Assembly: GCA_963930775.1 (NCBI GenBank) | Contig: OZ005704.1 | Span: 5,766,001 to 5,830,000, forward strand | Direction: 5' to 3' | Source: Cliona cf. orientalis | Lineage: Eukaryota > Porifera > Demospongiae > Clionaida > Clionaidae | DNA length: 64,000 nt | The notes under the pieces: generated by a model | What the model saw: the letters and a program-made list of their open reading frames with translations, nothing else | Databases searched by the model: none | Told to the model about the DNA's origin: nothing | Shown here: positions 9,294 through 21,766 of the stretch, piece by piece | Position numbering within the stretch: position 1 is the stretch's first letter | Layout: each line of letters begins with the position of its first letter | Position numbers and translations under genes: made by a program

Positions 9294-11627
9294 ATGTTAA
9301 TCATGGCTTCAATTATTATTAGGTTGAAAGAAGGTGTTTTTTCAAAGGGTGATGATCCCAGGTCAAGTACAACTTCTGCTTACGTTCACTTTGATCCTAT
9401 TACCGCCAACCTAGACCACAGTATAGAACAAAATTTAATGAGTACTCATTTCTGCAGTGCAGAAGCAATGGGTGCTTATGATCACCAAGTTCAGGCTGAA
9501 AACGTTTCCAAAGAACAAAATATATGCCTCAGGGCACTTCTGAATCAGTCAAAGGTTTGTAAGTGCATTGATATCACTGCCACTGTGCTGGTCATTGCTC
9601 TTGTATGGATGATGATGGCAGTACCTACCATCATGTACATTAATACATTGGTAAGATTATGTGATGTACGTAGCGGCTAGCTGTGTCTATTAGTAGTACT
9701 GATCAGTGCATTGTGTGCTGCTATTAGCTATGTGTAGGAGTTCTCAAATTATATAGGTTCAACGATCTCACTCTGCTTTTAAACATGGGGAAAGTGAAGC
9801 AGTGACTAGCAACTCAACCAACACCACATGCACACTACATAAGAGCAGTGTCTACGGGTATTGCGCTACCTACCTTCAGCAATACACCGATTGCCTCAGG
9901 CTGGATCCAAATCTTTCCTATAGTGACGTTTATGCTATTGAACCACCCAAATTGGCAGTCAGTGAAGTGGATGGCATACTAGAATTCATCAGGCTCTCTG
10001 TACATCCATTCTGTTTGGAAAGTTTGGAGCCATTGATGTGTCTTCACTTCTTCCATCTCTGCGATGAGGGAATGCAGAATATAGGGCCAAGTGAGAAACA
10101 GTGTAATCACATTTTTAGCATCTGTGATGCTGAGGAATTGAAGAGGATTCAGGATTACGGCATTAACATATACGACTATCTATCAAAGTGCTCACAAACT
10201 AATAGTCCATTCGATGTGAAAGGTTGTAGTGTTGTCAGTAATGTTACTGCTCAACCTATTGCCAACTGTAGTGAAGGTTTCTTCTATCTAGACGTGGTTG
10301 AAGGATGTATCCCCGAGTGCACCGTATGGACACCGCTCTCTAAAACCAAAGCACTCGTAGTTGATATCATGACTACATTCCCACTGCTTATCGGCACAAT
10401 CTGTGGCACTGCTATCCTTCTGATATCATGGATACACCGTCAAAAGCTGTGAGTATTACAGTAATACTTATTCCTAGTAAAAATTAATGTACTACTAGCA
10501 TTTCTGCTAAAATATTTTAGGTGTCGTTATCCCTCAATCCTTGTAATCTACCAGACCATCCCAGCGATAGTTCTGGCTTTACTGATATTGGTTGGAGTCT
10601 GTGCACGAAAGGACCTATTCTGTAGCTCAAAGGACTTGTTTGAGACATTCTCAAAGCCAACACCATTTTGCACGATTTCTGGTGAGGCCTGGAATTGACT
10701 GTGACAGTCATGTATTACAGAATGCTTTTGTACATCTGTAGGCATAGTCCTCTACTATTCGGCAATGCAGCTGCTGTTCTGGTGGCTGTGCCATGCTGCA
10801 GCTGTACTCTGGGCTGTAAAATGGCCATTCCATTCAAAAAGGTTCAATATATCAAGGAAAGTCAAATACCTTCACATCACTCTCATACTTGCTGGTCTGG
10901 TTCTTCCTACGTTGCCTGTACTCGTCGTCGGTTTAAGAGGTGGCTTCACGATGACTAGCTCTCCCCCTATCTTGTGCTCTGGAGTTGAAGTCCACAGCAA
11001 CTTCTGGGCTGTCATATTTCCTATGAGCATCATGCTGGGTATTGGAACCAGCATGCTGATATGCACTCTGCATGCTGTATTCAAAGTAAAACAAAGCAAT
11101 GTAATGGTATAATATTATTGATATTAGTATTTTAATATGTCATGCAGAAACATCTGTTGTCAAAAATTTATAAACTGACTATCATGCCAAGTTGGGCATT
11201 GGAGTTGAAAGTGCTGTTGATTCTCTGTTTCTATATCATTATCGGGGCAGCTGTTCTCGCTCTCTTCATCCGCGAGCTCATCGTTATGAGCATGAAGGCA
11301 ATTATCTTGGAGTACTTCCTATGTGAGAGTAAGGGAATGCTACCCAATTCAAATGAATCCAGATGCACTCATCTAGAGCAGTCAGTCGAAGAAATCTTCA
11401 ATCCTATATCTTCTGCTGTTGCTATCATGATTTTTATTGGATTGGTACCGTCCGTGAATCTGATTTATGTTTTGAATTTCAGTGATCTCAAGAGCAAATT
11501 AAAGAATCTGATGACGTGCTTTCATAAAGATACAAGCAGCACAGCAAAGTACGGTCCTGCTTCTGATGATATTGACCATGATTCTGAGTGCAAGTGTGCA
11601 CCACTACATCACAACTTACTTTCCTAA
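9294..11627 (+). CDS. Frizzled-like receptor with an extra N-terminal membrane segment, 5 exons
   Basis: Exons: 9303(or 9294)-9650, 9757-10448, 10521-10681, 10742-11100, 11148-11627; all joins keep the frame and give about 680 aa. The first ATGs are at 9294 and 9303; an exon further upstream cannot be excluded. Exon 1 encodes about 95 polar residues then a hydrophobic helix (VLVIALVWMMMAVPTIMYI). Exon 2 holds a Cys-rich ligand-binding domain of Frizzled type (YCATYLQQYTDCL, PLMCLHFFHLC, CNHIFSICD), the EGFFYLDVVEGCIPEC linker and TM1. Later exons supply TM2-TM7 (RYPSILVIYQTIPAIVLALL; LFWWLCHAAAVLWAVKWPF; LHITLILAGLVLPTLPVLVV). Frizzleds bind Wnt ligands at the cell surface and signal through Dishevelled. 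The Dishevelled-binding KTxxxW motif after TM7 is absent: the tail reads LNFSDLKSKLKNLMTCF. It may be a divergent or Smoothened-like member. Confidence 0.85.
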
Positions 11628-11937
11628 TAAACTGTACAATTGTCCACAATGTTATTGCTTTAGATTATTTCAGTAAGAAGTTAGCAAGCAAGCATTGAGT
11701 ACATATTAACTATTATTATTGTATGCATGATATTGTATAGGCCTAGAGTGCATATTAAAAATTTTATTCTGCTGTTCTACTGTGGTACTGTGTATTAAAA
11801 GTCTGAAATGATCTGCATTCTTGCACAGGTAGTGCAAGGCGGATGTAGGCGTGTTGGTAAGATAAAAGGGGCGGTCCCACGAATTGACATACGTGTACGT
11901 GGAGGCGGAACTCAGAGCTGACTCAGCTTAGTCAACA

Positions 11938-14900
11938 ATGGATTCCATAAAGCCCCAGCCAAGCTTGGCTATCGTCAGGGTTAGACAAGGCATCGTGGAG
12001 ATAGCAACTCGTGCAGCATGCATAGTAAGTATTCAACTAGTTCTAGCAACGCAATCATGGTATCCGTTGTAAACTAATTTTCATATAATTTTTCGGTTGG
12101 ACGCCCTAGCTAATTTGACGAAGAAAATCCAGTTTGCCCTATATATTAAAGCCTTGTTTTGACTTACTCCATTATTATTAAAACATATTATTTCCTCAAC
12201 AGGTGGGCATGCATCCTGGATAATTTACTTAGATTCCACTGCATTCCCTTTGCCACCGAGTTACGATAAATCCTAAGTGTCCTTTCTTTTCCTCATCTCT
12301 CCTCAGGTATTGGCATTCATTGTCTTCATCTGTGCAGCAGTCGTTTCCTCCCACACAAGCTTCCCTAATGTTTCCAACGTCACTGATGTCAACGCAGCCC
12401 GAGACCTCACTCACGGTGGCGCCGGCTACATCATATTCATCCTCTTTGTGACGATGATCTGGGAGGGAGTTGTTATTACTCTACGCTTTCTCAACCTACC
12501 CATAGTCAATAAGTACATCGGATTTCTCCTAATTTTTGTGAGTTTATATATATTAATGTTAATCCAAGTGCACCAGTCTCATACTAAGTAAGGTTTCAAC
12601 GTTGATTTAAGTATTAAACAAGGGAAGGCTTAGCTTGGGTATTCTGCCAAAGCTATTAATGTTATAGGTGTAGTAGTTAAATATACCATAATTTTTGCAT
12701 AAAAATTTTGCTCAAAACAAAGCAACAAAAACTCCGTGAATTACGGTATAATTATGTCTTTTTTGTAAACAAATGGTTTACTTTTCGATCAACAATTTAG
12801 GTAAGCATCACTCATCGTGCCCCAAAGTTCTTTCCTACATGTATGACTATGTCACATTATTATTATTATTGTGCAATGGGCTGTTTGTTTGGACAGTGTG
12901 TATTGAAAGCCTTTATCTAAACATAGGCTGCTATATGTTTCAGTAACCTCGTATATACCCCAGCAGGCCATCCTATGTATAACATTAATTCTCACTTGAA
13001 ACATTGGAACGTCTGCTGGACATGATACCAGGCTATGCCTATAACTATGTATGTATTGTAAACCTCCCACTTTCAGTAGCTATTACTAGATGTAAACTTT
13101 ATTTTTTTCAGGATATTCTTCTCCACTTTCTCTTCAACTTGCACTGGTTTGGTGCCATGATTGGATTCCTTGTCAGCGGGGCAGCCATATGGCCAGCTTT
13201 TGAGAACGAAAGTAAAGGGGTTGAAATAGGAGTGGCTGTGGACTGGAACACCATTGAAAGTGCATCTGTAGCCACTGGTGTAAGTCTACCTAAGTCCTTT
13301 AATAGTAGTATAGCAGGTAGCCTCATCCCCAGGTCTTTTCCCCCTCCCCCCCCCCCCCCCCCCCCCCTCAGAAGGCCTGGCTATACTCATAAACTGGCAA
13401 GTTTGACATACTGATAGTATCTGTAATTAACTGGATTACAAGATCTATGATGAGAATATGCCAGTACAACTTTATTAAATTATTGTGATAGACTTGTTTC
13501 TCCTATGTGACTCATTTCAAGGCAGCCCTTTGGTCTGGAATCCAGTTATAGCCTTATCATTTTGGACACTGATTTTGAGCATAATTGGGGCGAGACTGAA
13601 CGAGCCCCACATAAATGGTTCGTCAGTTTCGCTATATATTATGGTACGTCGGTCACGCGAAATTATATCCCTAGCATGGCTCTATGGACATAAACGCGAA
13701 ATATTCTACTGCGCATTCTCATGCCTGACATGGACTTATGGGCCGTATATGTGCCGTTCTAATTTAGCGAATTGCAGATCGCCATTGACCATCACGAACC
13801 ACGGCCATGTGTAAGTCAGAGAAAAGTGAGGCTGCAAAGGAGGACAGAGCTCGTCGTCCATCCCGGTCAGCGCGAGGAGCGGCTAAGAAGGCGATCGAGA
13901 TAGACTGTACAACACAGGCAGCTATCATCGGTGGCTGTCTACTAAGTTGCCAAGGTCAAATGGCATCAACGGCACCCAATTGCCAGACAGAATAGATACC
14001 ACTACTTGGAGGGGGGCTATAGGGCAGGCACACGGCAACTATGACTCGCATGGTCTGCTTGGATCTGTGTCGGAGCCGGGTCTACCGTGCTATGTCTCGC
14101 TCAGGCTCGCCCCAAACAGGCCCTGCATGTACACTAGTATTATTATAGTGTGGGAAGAGGCTATAGCAGGAAGCTGGGTGCTAACTGTGCACTTGAAGGC
14201 AGTCATAAGTTGGTCGGTAAAGGATCATCATCACTCACTCACCCACCCACTGAGGGAGGTTAAAGTGCAGAATGTGACTAATTGTAGTGACAGGATGCCA
14301 TGAGGAAGTATATACATAGCAAAGTTCATAGTGCACATCCTGACAGGAATGTCTAGCCTCATAGCATAAAATTGTTTAGGTTAAGCAAGTTATGCCTTTT
14401 CAAAAGGGTGTCCTCCCTTATGTTGTGACACTGTCTAGCAACAGGGTCAATTAAGATGCTTTCAAGTGGACGTGTGGGTGGAACTCTTTGGGCAACTCCC
14501 CTGATAGGTGTGATTGATGATATAGATGATGTCTACTCTAGTGTAAACCCTTCATGGAAGTTCCTGGAAGGTTAGAAAGAGATTTAGGTGCTGTGGTATG
14601 ACCGTGCTATTGTACACACAGGTACACACAAATGTATGCACATGCACACGAGTACGCAGATATGCATGAGCACACATGTGTACAATGTCATAGTAGTTAC
14701 CCTGCGCGCATGCGCAAGGGGTAAAGTAATCGGTTGTGTCGTTGTTGTTGTGAGCACAAAAATCGCCATATCTCGAGATGTAGGCATCTAAGCGCATCGT
14801 AAGCACAACGAATCAATAGAATTCGGCGAAAAACTAGCTTCAGTGTGCATCAAATCGATAGACACGGTCCACGGGCGTCACAAATAGTGCCTTTTTGTTG

Positions 14901-16894
14901 GCTAACGTAGCCACGCCTACCGACAGTGCCCACTCAATGCATAATGCATGGCCATTGTGCTTTGTGCCCATGCGCACAACTAAGTAGCCAAGAATATGAC
15001 TGGTAAAGATCGTCGAAATTAATAAATGCTAGTTAGTCTATCCACATCCGCTGACGGAGCTGAAATCTGCAGCCCTATGGAACCAAAATATAATGTAAGA
15101 CGGCTATACTATTAATTTTCAACAAAAATAATATTGGAAGTATCAGTCTATCTGGTGCAGAGAGAGTGCTTCGGCGAAAAAACTTCAGTGTGCATCAAAT
15201 CGATGGACACGGTCCACGGGCGTCACAAATAGTGCCTTTTAGTATTATCTATATGTACCTAGTCTACACCTGGTGCAGAGTGAGAGTCAGTGGTGTTTTG
15301 GCTGATATCACCAAGAGCCCTATAGCTATTAAAACCGAGGGCTCTCGGGGTCTATAAGCCTTTGATACAACCAAGCAGCAACAAAAGCAGATCTATAGAT
15401 TGCGCAATGTGCGCGCGGGGTATGTGCTCTATAGAGCTCTAGTTACATGATGTTAATCGGGTGCACGATATTGTACATGGTTGACTGCACCCTAGTTAAT
15501 GTTGCATAGCTGATTTGTTTTTCCATGACCTCCTTTCATCATCAGGCTACCTTATGATCATCTACACTTAACTTGTACATGTAGCTGTCAATTTATACAG
15601 TGGACTCTCTATTAACGGACACTCCCAATAACGGACCTCTACCCAATAATGGACACTATCTATATGTACCAACCGATATCTTCATATGTTTAATACAGTA
15701 GCAGCACCTGAATAGCGGACAACCTCCGAATTCCGGATAACGGACACAGCAGCTTGCACGAAGTAATACAGTACTATACAAAAAGCGTTCCGACTAATGG
15801 ACGGTGGTGGGAGTGGCTAACCCCGCCCTCAACCTTCAAATATGCAGGTCATGGCACATGGCAGTATTATACTTAATAATAAGATGGTAATACATGTAGA
15901 CACGCTAAAGTATAATATAGTCCTTTGTCTAGTAGCTAATGACTGTCACTTTCTTGAATTCTGTCAATGTATGGCTGAGGTTCATACAGTCTGTAAATGA
16001 CACGGAACCTCAACAGCCCGGCACTGCTTTATACTTGCTCAAACGGCAAGTAGCCATTCGTTCACCACCACACAATTGACACTCGATCACTTCTTTGAAA
16101 CACAGACTGAATAGTGCAATACAATGTCGTGTAAACATTAAGTCTTGAGTATGTCATGAATTTCATGAATTATTGGCTATAAAAATAATTAATATTAGAT
16201 GAAGTGGGGGGTGACTAAAGTAAAACACCCCAATAAAGGACATACCCCGAATAAAGGACAGAAGCCTATGTACCAAGGTGTCCGTTATTCGGAGAGTCCA
16301 CTGTATACCTATAAAAACTAGCCAATTACAATTACAAACGAACACATACACACACACGACATTGTGGGCATTCATCTAAACCCTCCCCCCCCCCCCCCCC
16401 CATACACTGCTCATGTTGATACAATCTAGTAGCCCTTGCTACTATTGAATTTGGGTGGTCTTAGACTAGGTGTGGTCATACCACAGATGGTGTAAGCCAT
16501 AGCTCAGCAGTAACCTGAGAAAGCTGCTTAATAGCTTTGTGAAATAGGGTATGGTTACAAAATAATACTTGATATCAAGAGCATAGATCTTTTTCCTTTT
16601 TAATATTAATATTATGTCTTTGCATATGAAATTTATTGGTCTGCCAATGCATTTTTGTGGTATAGTGCCAGGTGAATTGTGACTTCCATAACATAATAAT
16701 ATTATTATTATGCACTCACACACCATTTTTAGGTGTTCAGTTTGTTTAGCATTCCAGTGCACATCTTTCTTATGATTTGGACGGCTATCTGGCTCTTTGC
16801 CAAGTGGCAGAGGAACATTGACCGAGAGTTTCGCGGCGGACCAACAGACAGTGACACAGCAGATCTTGACCCCAATCAACAAGACATAGACTGA
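11938..16894 (+). CDS. Four-exon tetraspan membrane protein (215 aa)
   Basis: Exons 11938-12024, 12307-12537, 13112-13279 and 16733-16894; every intron is phase 0 with GT-AG ends, sum 216 codons with stop TGA. Exon 1 encodes MDSIKPQPSLAIVRVRQG and the start of TM1; exon 2 completes TM1 (VLAFIVFICAAVV), carries a loop with two N-glycosylation sites and TM2; exon 3 has TM3 (FNLHWFGAMIGFLVSGAA) and an extracellular loop; exon 4 has TM4 (IPVHIFLMIWTAIWLF) and an acidic cytosolic tail ending DPNQQDID. The layout (cytosolic ends, four spans) resembles MARVEL-type tetraspans, but no claudin or tetraspanin signature is visible. It is a clear paralogue of the minus-strand gene at 17,069 (shared PSLAI(V/I)R, VVxxLRFLNx, exon phases). 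Intron 3 (3.45 kb) is filled with repeats. The function is unknown. Confidence 0.8.
13317..13383. repeat. Short foldback-like insert with C tract
   Basis: Begins TAGCCTCATCCCCAGG and ends GAAGGCCTGGCTA around a pure C run (about 13,341-13,367). The left end resembles the hairpin at 21,767 and more loosely the TAGTCTCG elements. It lies in intron 3 of the plus-strand tetraspan gene. Confidence 0.4.
13587..14140. repeat. Dispersed repeat family C, copy 1 (holds the unoccupied insertion site)
   Basis: Starts GGGGCGAGACTGAACGAGCC, shares GGTACGTCGGTCACGCGAAA, TGGCTCTATGGACATAA and TTCTAATTTAGCGAATTGCA with copy 2 at 47,864, and has the inverted motif GCTCAGGCTCGCCCC near its right end. At 14,109-14,117 it carries a single GCCCCAAAC, the site that in copy 2 is occupied by two TIR elements. 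It lies in intron 3 of the tetraspan gene. No coding capacity. Confidence 0.7.
14697..15445. repeat. Dispersed repeat family D, copy 2, with internal duplication
   Basis: Begins TTACCCTGCGCGCATGCGC and ends GCGCGGGGTATGTGCTCTAT AGAGCTC. It is nearly twice as long as the other copies because a stretch with GGCGAAAAA, CATCAAATCGAT and CACGGTCCACGGGCGTCACA occurs twice (about 14,824-14,905 and 15,172-15,240). Intronic, non-coding. Confidence 0.65.
15596..16306. mobile_element. Tc1/mariner-type element remnant, non-coding
   Basis: Left end ACAGTGGACTCTCTATTAAC and right end reading inward ACAGTGGACTCTCCGAATAAC form terminal inverted repeats, flanked by TA on both sides. GGACA-rich words (AACGGACA, AATGGACA) repeat near the ends. 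No transposase ORF remains in about 710 bp. It sits in intron 3 of the tetraspan gene. Confidence 0.7.
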
Positions 16895-17068
16895 AATATT
16901 AATGCCCAATTTTTACATTAATTTTTTGTATAGAATCCACTCCACTTCTACAATGCTCTTTCACACAACATTACTGATTTTATAATATGCAAGCGTGTAA
17001 TCATAAACATATGATGACAAATGAACAAAAAAATTTGAGGGAGATTGTTTTTGGCGAGTAGCTAAGTA

Positions 17069-18486
17069 TTACTTTTCTGTATTTTCATCAAATTCTGAAG
17101 GTTCCATATGACTTGCAACGTAGGTGTTCCATCTGAATATCAGTGTGAGGATAACCCAGAGACCGAGGACAAGGAACCCAGCCATTGCAACATAGCCTGT
17201 TGCCTGCATGGTGTACAGGGAGAGTCATGACACACAAAACAATTAATAATGCATGTGCATGCGCAATAATAAGCATGATTTAATTAAATACTTGACTATT
17301 GATAGCATCGTCAAGTATGTGTAACAGTTCACAGTACCGCAGCCTATAATATTATATATTACAAGGTTAAGTTTATGCATTTGAATCCATCACAAGATCT
17401 AGAGCTGTACCATGCATATGCATGTGATTCCATTAATTTTCATGATTGTAAGCTTAAGGTGCATGATGTGTTTATATCAAAACTTACAGCGGCTGCAATA
17501 ACAGCACTCTGAATGAGTCCACTGCCATTCCAGTTGTTGATGAGAATTGACATACCAACAGCCCCTGCCAGAATGCCACCTCCAATCCCAAAGCTTAAGA
17601 TAATATCCTACAAAATTTAAATGTAACGTGGGTTGAGTTCTTGAATCATGTTATAGCTGTCAGGTGCTAGACTATTTACTTTACTTACAGCAACAAGTGG
17701 GGTCTTGTAGTTGCGAACAAGATCGAAGTTTAGAAAACGGACAAGAACCATCAGCAGTTCCAATACTATAGCAAGTGAGAGGACCACCAGTAGCCAGATG
17801 CCAGCACTGTTGGTGTTGAAATGGTCTTGCTCCTCCTGCCTAGTGCTTGGTTCAAAATTATCAAGTCTGCCAACCACAACTGCACCAGCTGACAATGGCC
17901 CCAGGGCCAGAAGCTATAGATGAGGAAAGTAAAATAACAGTCATTATTCATCTCTTGCATGCATTTTGTACCAGGGGCTGATCCAAGGGGTGGATAGGGC
18001 CCTTCACCAGTGCAATGTACAATGTAGTATAAGAGACGTCCACCCATGCACCATTATTAACCAGCCACACCAGTAAGGTTTATTATAGGTAGCCACCCTT
18101 CCATACAAATTTTCTGGATCAGCGCCTGTATTTGTGGACACTCTTGCATTGTCAAATCACATACACTGTCATATGTAACAGTATATAATAATATATGCCT
18201 CTCGTACGTCCAATCCATAACTCTTAAAATCTATATCTTTCAGAGATAGTAATTAAATAATACACGGCCCCAGCAAGATAAACTATTACTTGCTAGTTTA
18301 ATTCTTGAGGATAATAGTATTTATCTTAATTTCACTTCTTACCATGCAAGTGACTCTCAGCAGTATTTCAACTGCTCCTTGCCAGAACCTGATGATTGCA
18401 AGGCTTGGATGAGGAGTAACAATAGCCTTACATACTTTGATCTCTACGTCAGTATCATCTTCAGGCACCCTTCTTCCAGTAGCCAT
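17069..18486 (-). CDS. Four-exon tetraspan membrane protein (207 aa), minus strand
   Basis: Minus-strand exons in order: 18486-18343, 17913-17689, 17607-17488 and 17203-17069, all joined in phase 0 with GT-AG introns; 48+75+40+45 codons including TAA. Exon 1: MATGRRVPEDD, then PHPSLAIIRFWQG and the first hydrophobic stretch. Exon 2 finishes TM1 (LLALGPLSAGAVVVG), has a polar loop (DNFEPSTRQEEQDHF) and TM2 (WLLVVLSLAIVLELLMVLV). Exon 3: TM3 (FGIGGGILAGAVGMSILI) and a loop NNWNGSG. Exon 4: TM4 (AMAGFLVLGLWVILTLIF) and an acidic tail. Topology and exon boundaries match the plus-strand paralogue, so the two are related genes facing each other. No known signature motif; MARVEL-like by topology only. 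Fragments of this gene's introns and exon 2 are found again at 30,215-30,345. Confidence 0.8.
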
Positions 18487-20033
18487 CTTTAGAAATCCAG
18501 CTATAGCATAATAATAAGTGAACCAAACCAAGTATTTACACCCCACCACCACGGAACGCGGAAATGGGAGACGGAAAAGGAACCGGAAGTCAATGTTGAA
18601 GTTCGGAAATGGTCGTCAGAAGTGTAAACATAATTGCAGCAGGGACTATACATAGTCTTTCTGAAAGATAACGCATAGTCCCTGATTGCAGTAACTACCG
18701 CAGGTAAATCCGTGTTTTGGTTGATTAGCTGCCCTATAGACAGAATTGATTCCTTAGCTAATGACAGGAGTACATTAGAAGAGTATGCAACACTGGCATA
18801 TTAAATATTATAGTAGTGCTGGTAAAATATCTCTTTCCAGGTTAATTTGACATCACTAGTCTTGTCCAATGGGTGTGAATATCATTAAAAGGCACGCAAT
18901 GACAGAGTCACATTCTGTGTAGCTGCAGCTGCAACTAGTTACGTACTAGGCCCATATACAAGAGTGGCTATGACGTCAAATCTTGAAAGATGGATATATA
19001 GAGAGAGATATTGTACTACTACTATAATTATTATGACATTGTGTGTTACATACTCAGGTCTGCCAATGTACTACTACTGATTATCTTGAATGGCCACTCA
19101 CAGCTGAACGTGAAAGTTTGTCTTCTTGATAACAAAATGATTTGAAATGCACTGCTCTAAATCTTAAGAAAATAATTTACTACAGTACATCTTATACCGC
19201 GGCCTCCGCTGCACTGTATTACGTACAGCACAATTTTATCCATGCAAGATTGTCAGACACGGTAGCTACTGTATTATGCATACATTTTGGATTTATAGTA
19301 TAACTTTCAAGCAAGTCAAGATCACAGATTCTATTTACATAGATATTAAACATTATACATACCTGTATACAACCCGAGAAGCATAATATGATCAATGATT
19401 ATGCCAGTAAATTGACAGCCGGCACATACTAGGTAGGAAACATTAACATCACACTTAGTCCCTTGCCTATCAAATGAACCCTTGACCATCTCCCCAGTAG
19501 CTGCATAGTGTAATGGTGCATATGGTAAAAGGTCGTCAATAGAATGCGTACACATCGATCGATGCTGGCCCCAGAAATCATGGAGATGGCGTCTAAGATC
19601 GACTCTCAACCTTGATAGCGACAAGTTTCGATGCTTCAATCACAGAGACGAACTCGACAACACAGTATTCCTTCCGAAGTTCAGGTTGGTCACGCTGCTG
19701 CAGTCGCGCGCGGGCCAGCCCCTTGTGGCAGTGATGCGTGCTATATATAGCGCAAGGCTAGCTTTATTTATCCATGGCATTACGTAAGCCAAGAAAACAC
19801 GTGAAGTTCAACCAACAGTACTTCTCAGAGAAAGTAGCGCTCAGCTTGTAATCTATTCGCTGGATACACGCGTAAGATACTCTACATATTTACTGATTTT
19901 CAAGTCTCAGAAAGGCTCCAGCGAGGCCCTGAATTTTCTCATAATTACCTCATAGATTACACTATAGGTTTCATCATAATTACACTATAATTACCTCATA
20001 ACCACAGAAAAGTAAATTGCTACTGGTGAGATA
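18487..20033. other. Intergenic DNA with one weak exon candidate
   Basis: Mostly non-coding. On the minus strand 19,639-19,346 is open, with an ATG at MCTHSIDDL and a good donor (ACAG then GTATGT) at its end, but it shares words with repeat family D (GACGACCTTT) and a related piece occurs at 42,705-42,765, so it is more likely repeat than gene. Degraded copies of 18,845-19,450 recur upstream of cassettes B and C. From about 19,900 the flank of the 430-bp array begins. Confidence 0.4.
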
Positions 20034-21757
20034 ATGAACAACTTAGAGACTACGTCCAGAGTCCCTCATGAATACGCCGCCATAAATTCGAACTAGGACA
20101 CATCGACAAACTGCGCATGCTCCGTATACGTGTACAATATTGGGGCGCGCGGCTTGAGCCGGTTGACCTTCACCCGCCATGTGCTCGACTGAATAGGGGT
20201 ATCCCCCCCGAGTGCGAGCTCGCCAAAGAAAGCGAACCGAGAAAATCGCCATATCTCATCGATAGTCCACGATGTCTTCTACGCTAGGTTCGAATTCTGG
20301 GTCCCAACAACCTTTCATGCGCGCTAAACATTTTGAAACAGTTTCACAGGAATTACATCATAAGTTTCATCATATTTTTCATCATAGGTTTCATCATCAT
20401 TTCATCATAATTTCATCATAGCGAGAGCCGAATTCTTTGTTTCTAATTGGGACTCTGGACGTAATGAACAACTTAGAGACTACGTCCAGAGTCCCTCATG
20501 AATACGCCGCCATAAATTCGAACCAGGACACATCGACAAACTGCGCATGCTCCGTATACGCGTACAATATTGGGGCGCGCGGCTTGAGCCGGTTGACCTT
20601 CATCCGCCATGTGCTTGACTGAATAGGGAAATCCCCCCGAGTGCGAGCTCGCCAAAGAAAGCGAACCGAGAAAATCGCCATATCTCATCGATAGTCCACG
20701 ATGTCTTCTACGCTAGGTTCGAATTCTGGGTCCCAACAACCTCTCATGCGCGCTAAACATTTTGAAACAGTTTCACAGGAATTACATCATAAGTTTCATC
20801 ATAGGTTTCATCATCATTTCATCATCATTTCATCATAATTTCATCATAGCGAGAGCCGAATTCTTTGTTTCTAATTGGGACTCTGGACGTAATAATGAAC
20901 AACTTAGAGACTACATCCCGAGTCCCTCACGAAAAGTAGGCGCCATAAATTCGAACTAGGATACGTCGACGAACTGCGCATGCTCCGTACACGCGTATAT
21001 TGGGGCGCGCGGCTTGAGCCGGCTGACCCGAACGTGACCTCCACCTGCCATGTGCTAGACTGAACAGGGAAATCCCCCCGAGTGCGAGCTCGCCAAAGAA
21101 AGCGAACTGAGAAAATCGCATCGATAGTCCACGACGTCTTCTACGCTAGGTTCGAATTCTGGGTCCCAACAACCTTTCATGCGCGCTAAACATTTTGAAA
21201 CAGTTTCACAGCAATTACATCATGAATTTCATCATAAATTACCTCATCGGTTTTCATCATCATTTCATCATCAATTACTCATCGCGCGGCCGAATTCTTT
21301 TTTGCGGATTGGGACTCGGGATGTAATGAACAACTTGGAGACTACGTCCAGAGTCCCTCACGAATACGCCGCCATAAATTCGAACTAGGACACATCGACA
21401 AACTGCGCATGCTCCGTATACGTGTACAATATTGGGGCGCGCGGCTTGAGCCGGTTGACCTTCACCCGCCATGTGCTCGACTGAATAGGGAAATCCCCCC
21501 GAGTGCGAGCTCGCCAAAGAAAGCGAACCGAGAAAATCGCCATATCTCATCGATAGTCCACGATGTCTTCTACGCTAGGTTCGAATTTTGGGTCCCAACA
21601 ACCTTTCATGCGCGCTAAACATTTTGAAACAGTTTCACAGGAATTACATCATAAGTTTCATCATAGGTTTCATCATCATTTCATCATCATTTCATCACAA
21701 TTTCATCATAGCGAGAGCCGAATTCTTAGTTTCTAATTGGGACTCTGGACGTAACGT
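20034..21757. repeat. Tandem array, four units of about 430 bp
   Basis: ATGAACAACTTAGAGACTAC recurs at 20,034, 20,464 and 20,895 and, as ATGAACAACTTGGAGACTAC, at 21,326. Each unit contains a GC-rich part (GGGGCGCGCGGCTTGAGCCG), a CGAGTGCGAGCTCGCCAAAG segment and an AT-rich TTTCATCAT run. Short overlapping ORFs in the units are not conserved as protein. A single inverted partial copy is at about 41,690-42,000. The array is absent from the homologous sites of cassettes B and C. Confidence 0.85.
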
Positions 21758-21766
21758 AATAATAAT

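Noticed and set aside
13485-13814. An extra exon of the plus-strand tetraspan gene (GSPLVWNPVIALSFW)
   Set aside because: It runs into repeat C, and the join of exon 3 to 16,733 in phase 0 already completes TM4 as in the minus-strand paralogue.
18623-18694. Inverted repeat AGGGACTAT / ATAGTCCCT as a regulatory hairpin
   Set aside because: The arms are short, not conserved in the duplicated copies, and such words are frequent by chance in AT-rich DNA.
19346-19639. A 97-codon minus-strand gene
   Set aside because: The reading start is not an ATG, a degraded copy lies at 30,475-30,640 and another piece at 42.7 kb, so it behaves as repeat DNA; kept only as a weak candidate.
20043-21618. ORFs of 61-91 codons in the 430-bp array
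   Set aside because: They occur on both strands in each unit and follow unit boundaries; no codon-level conservation.
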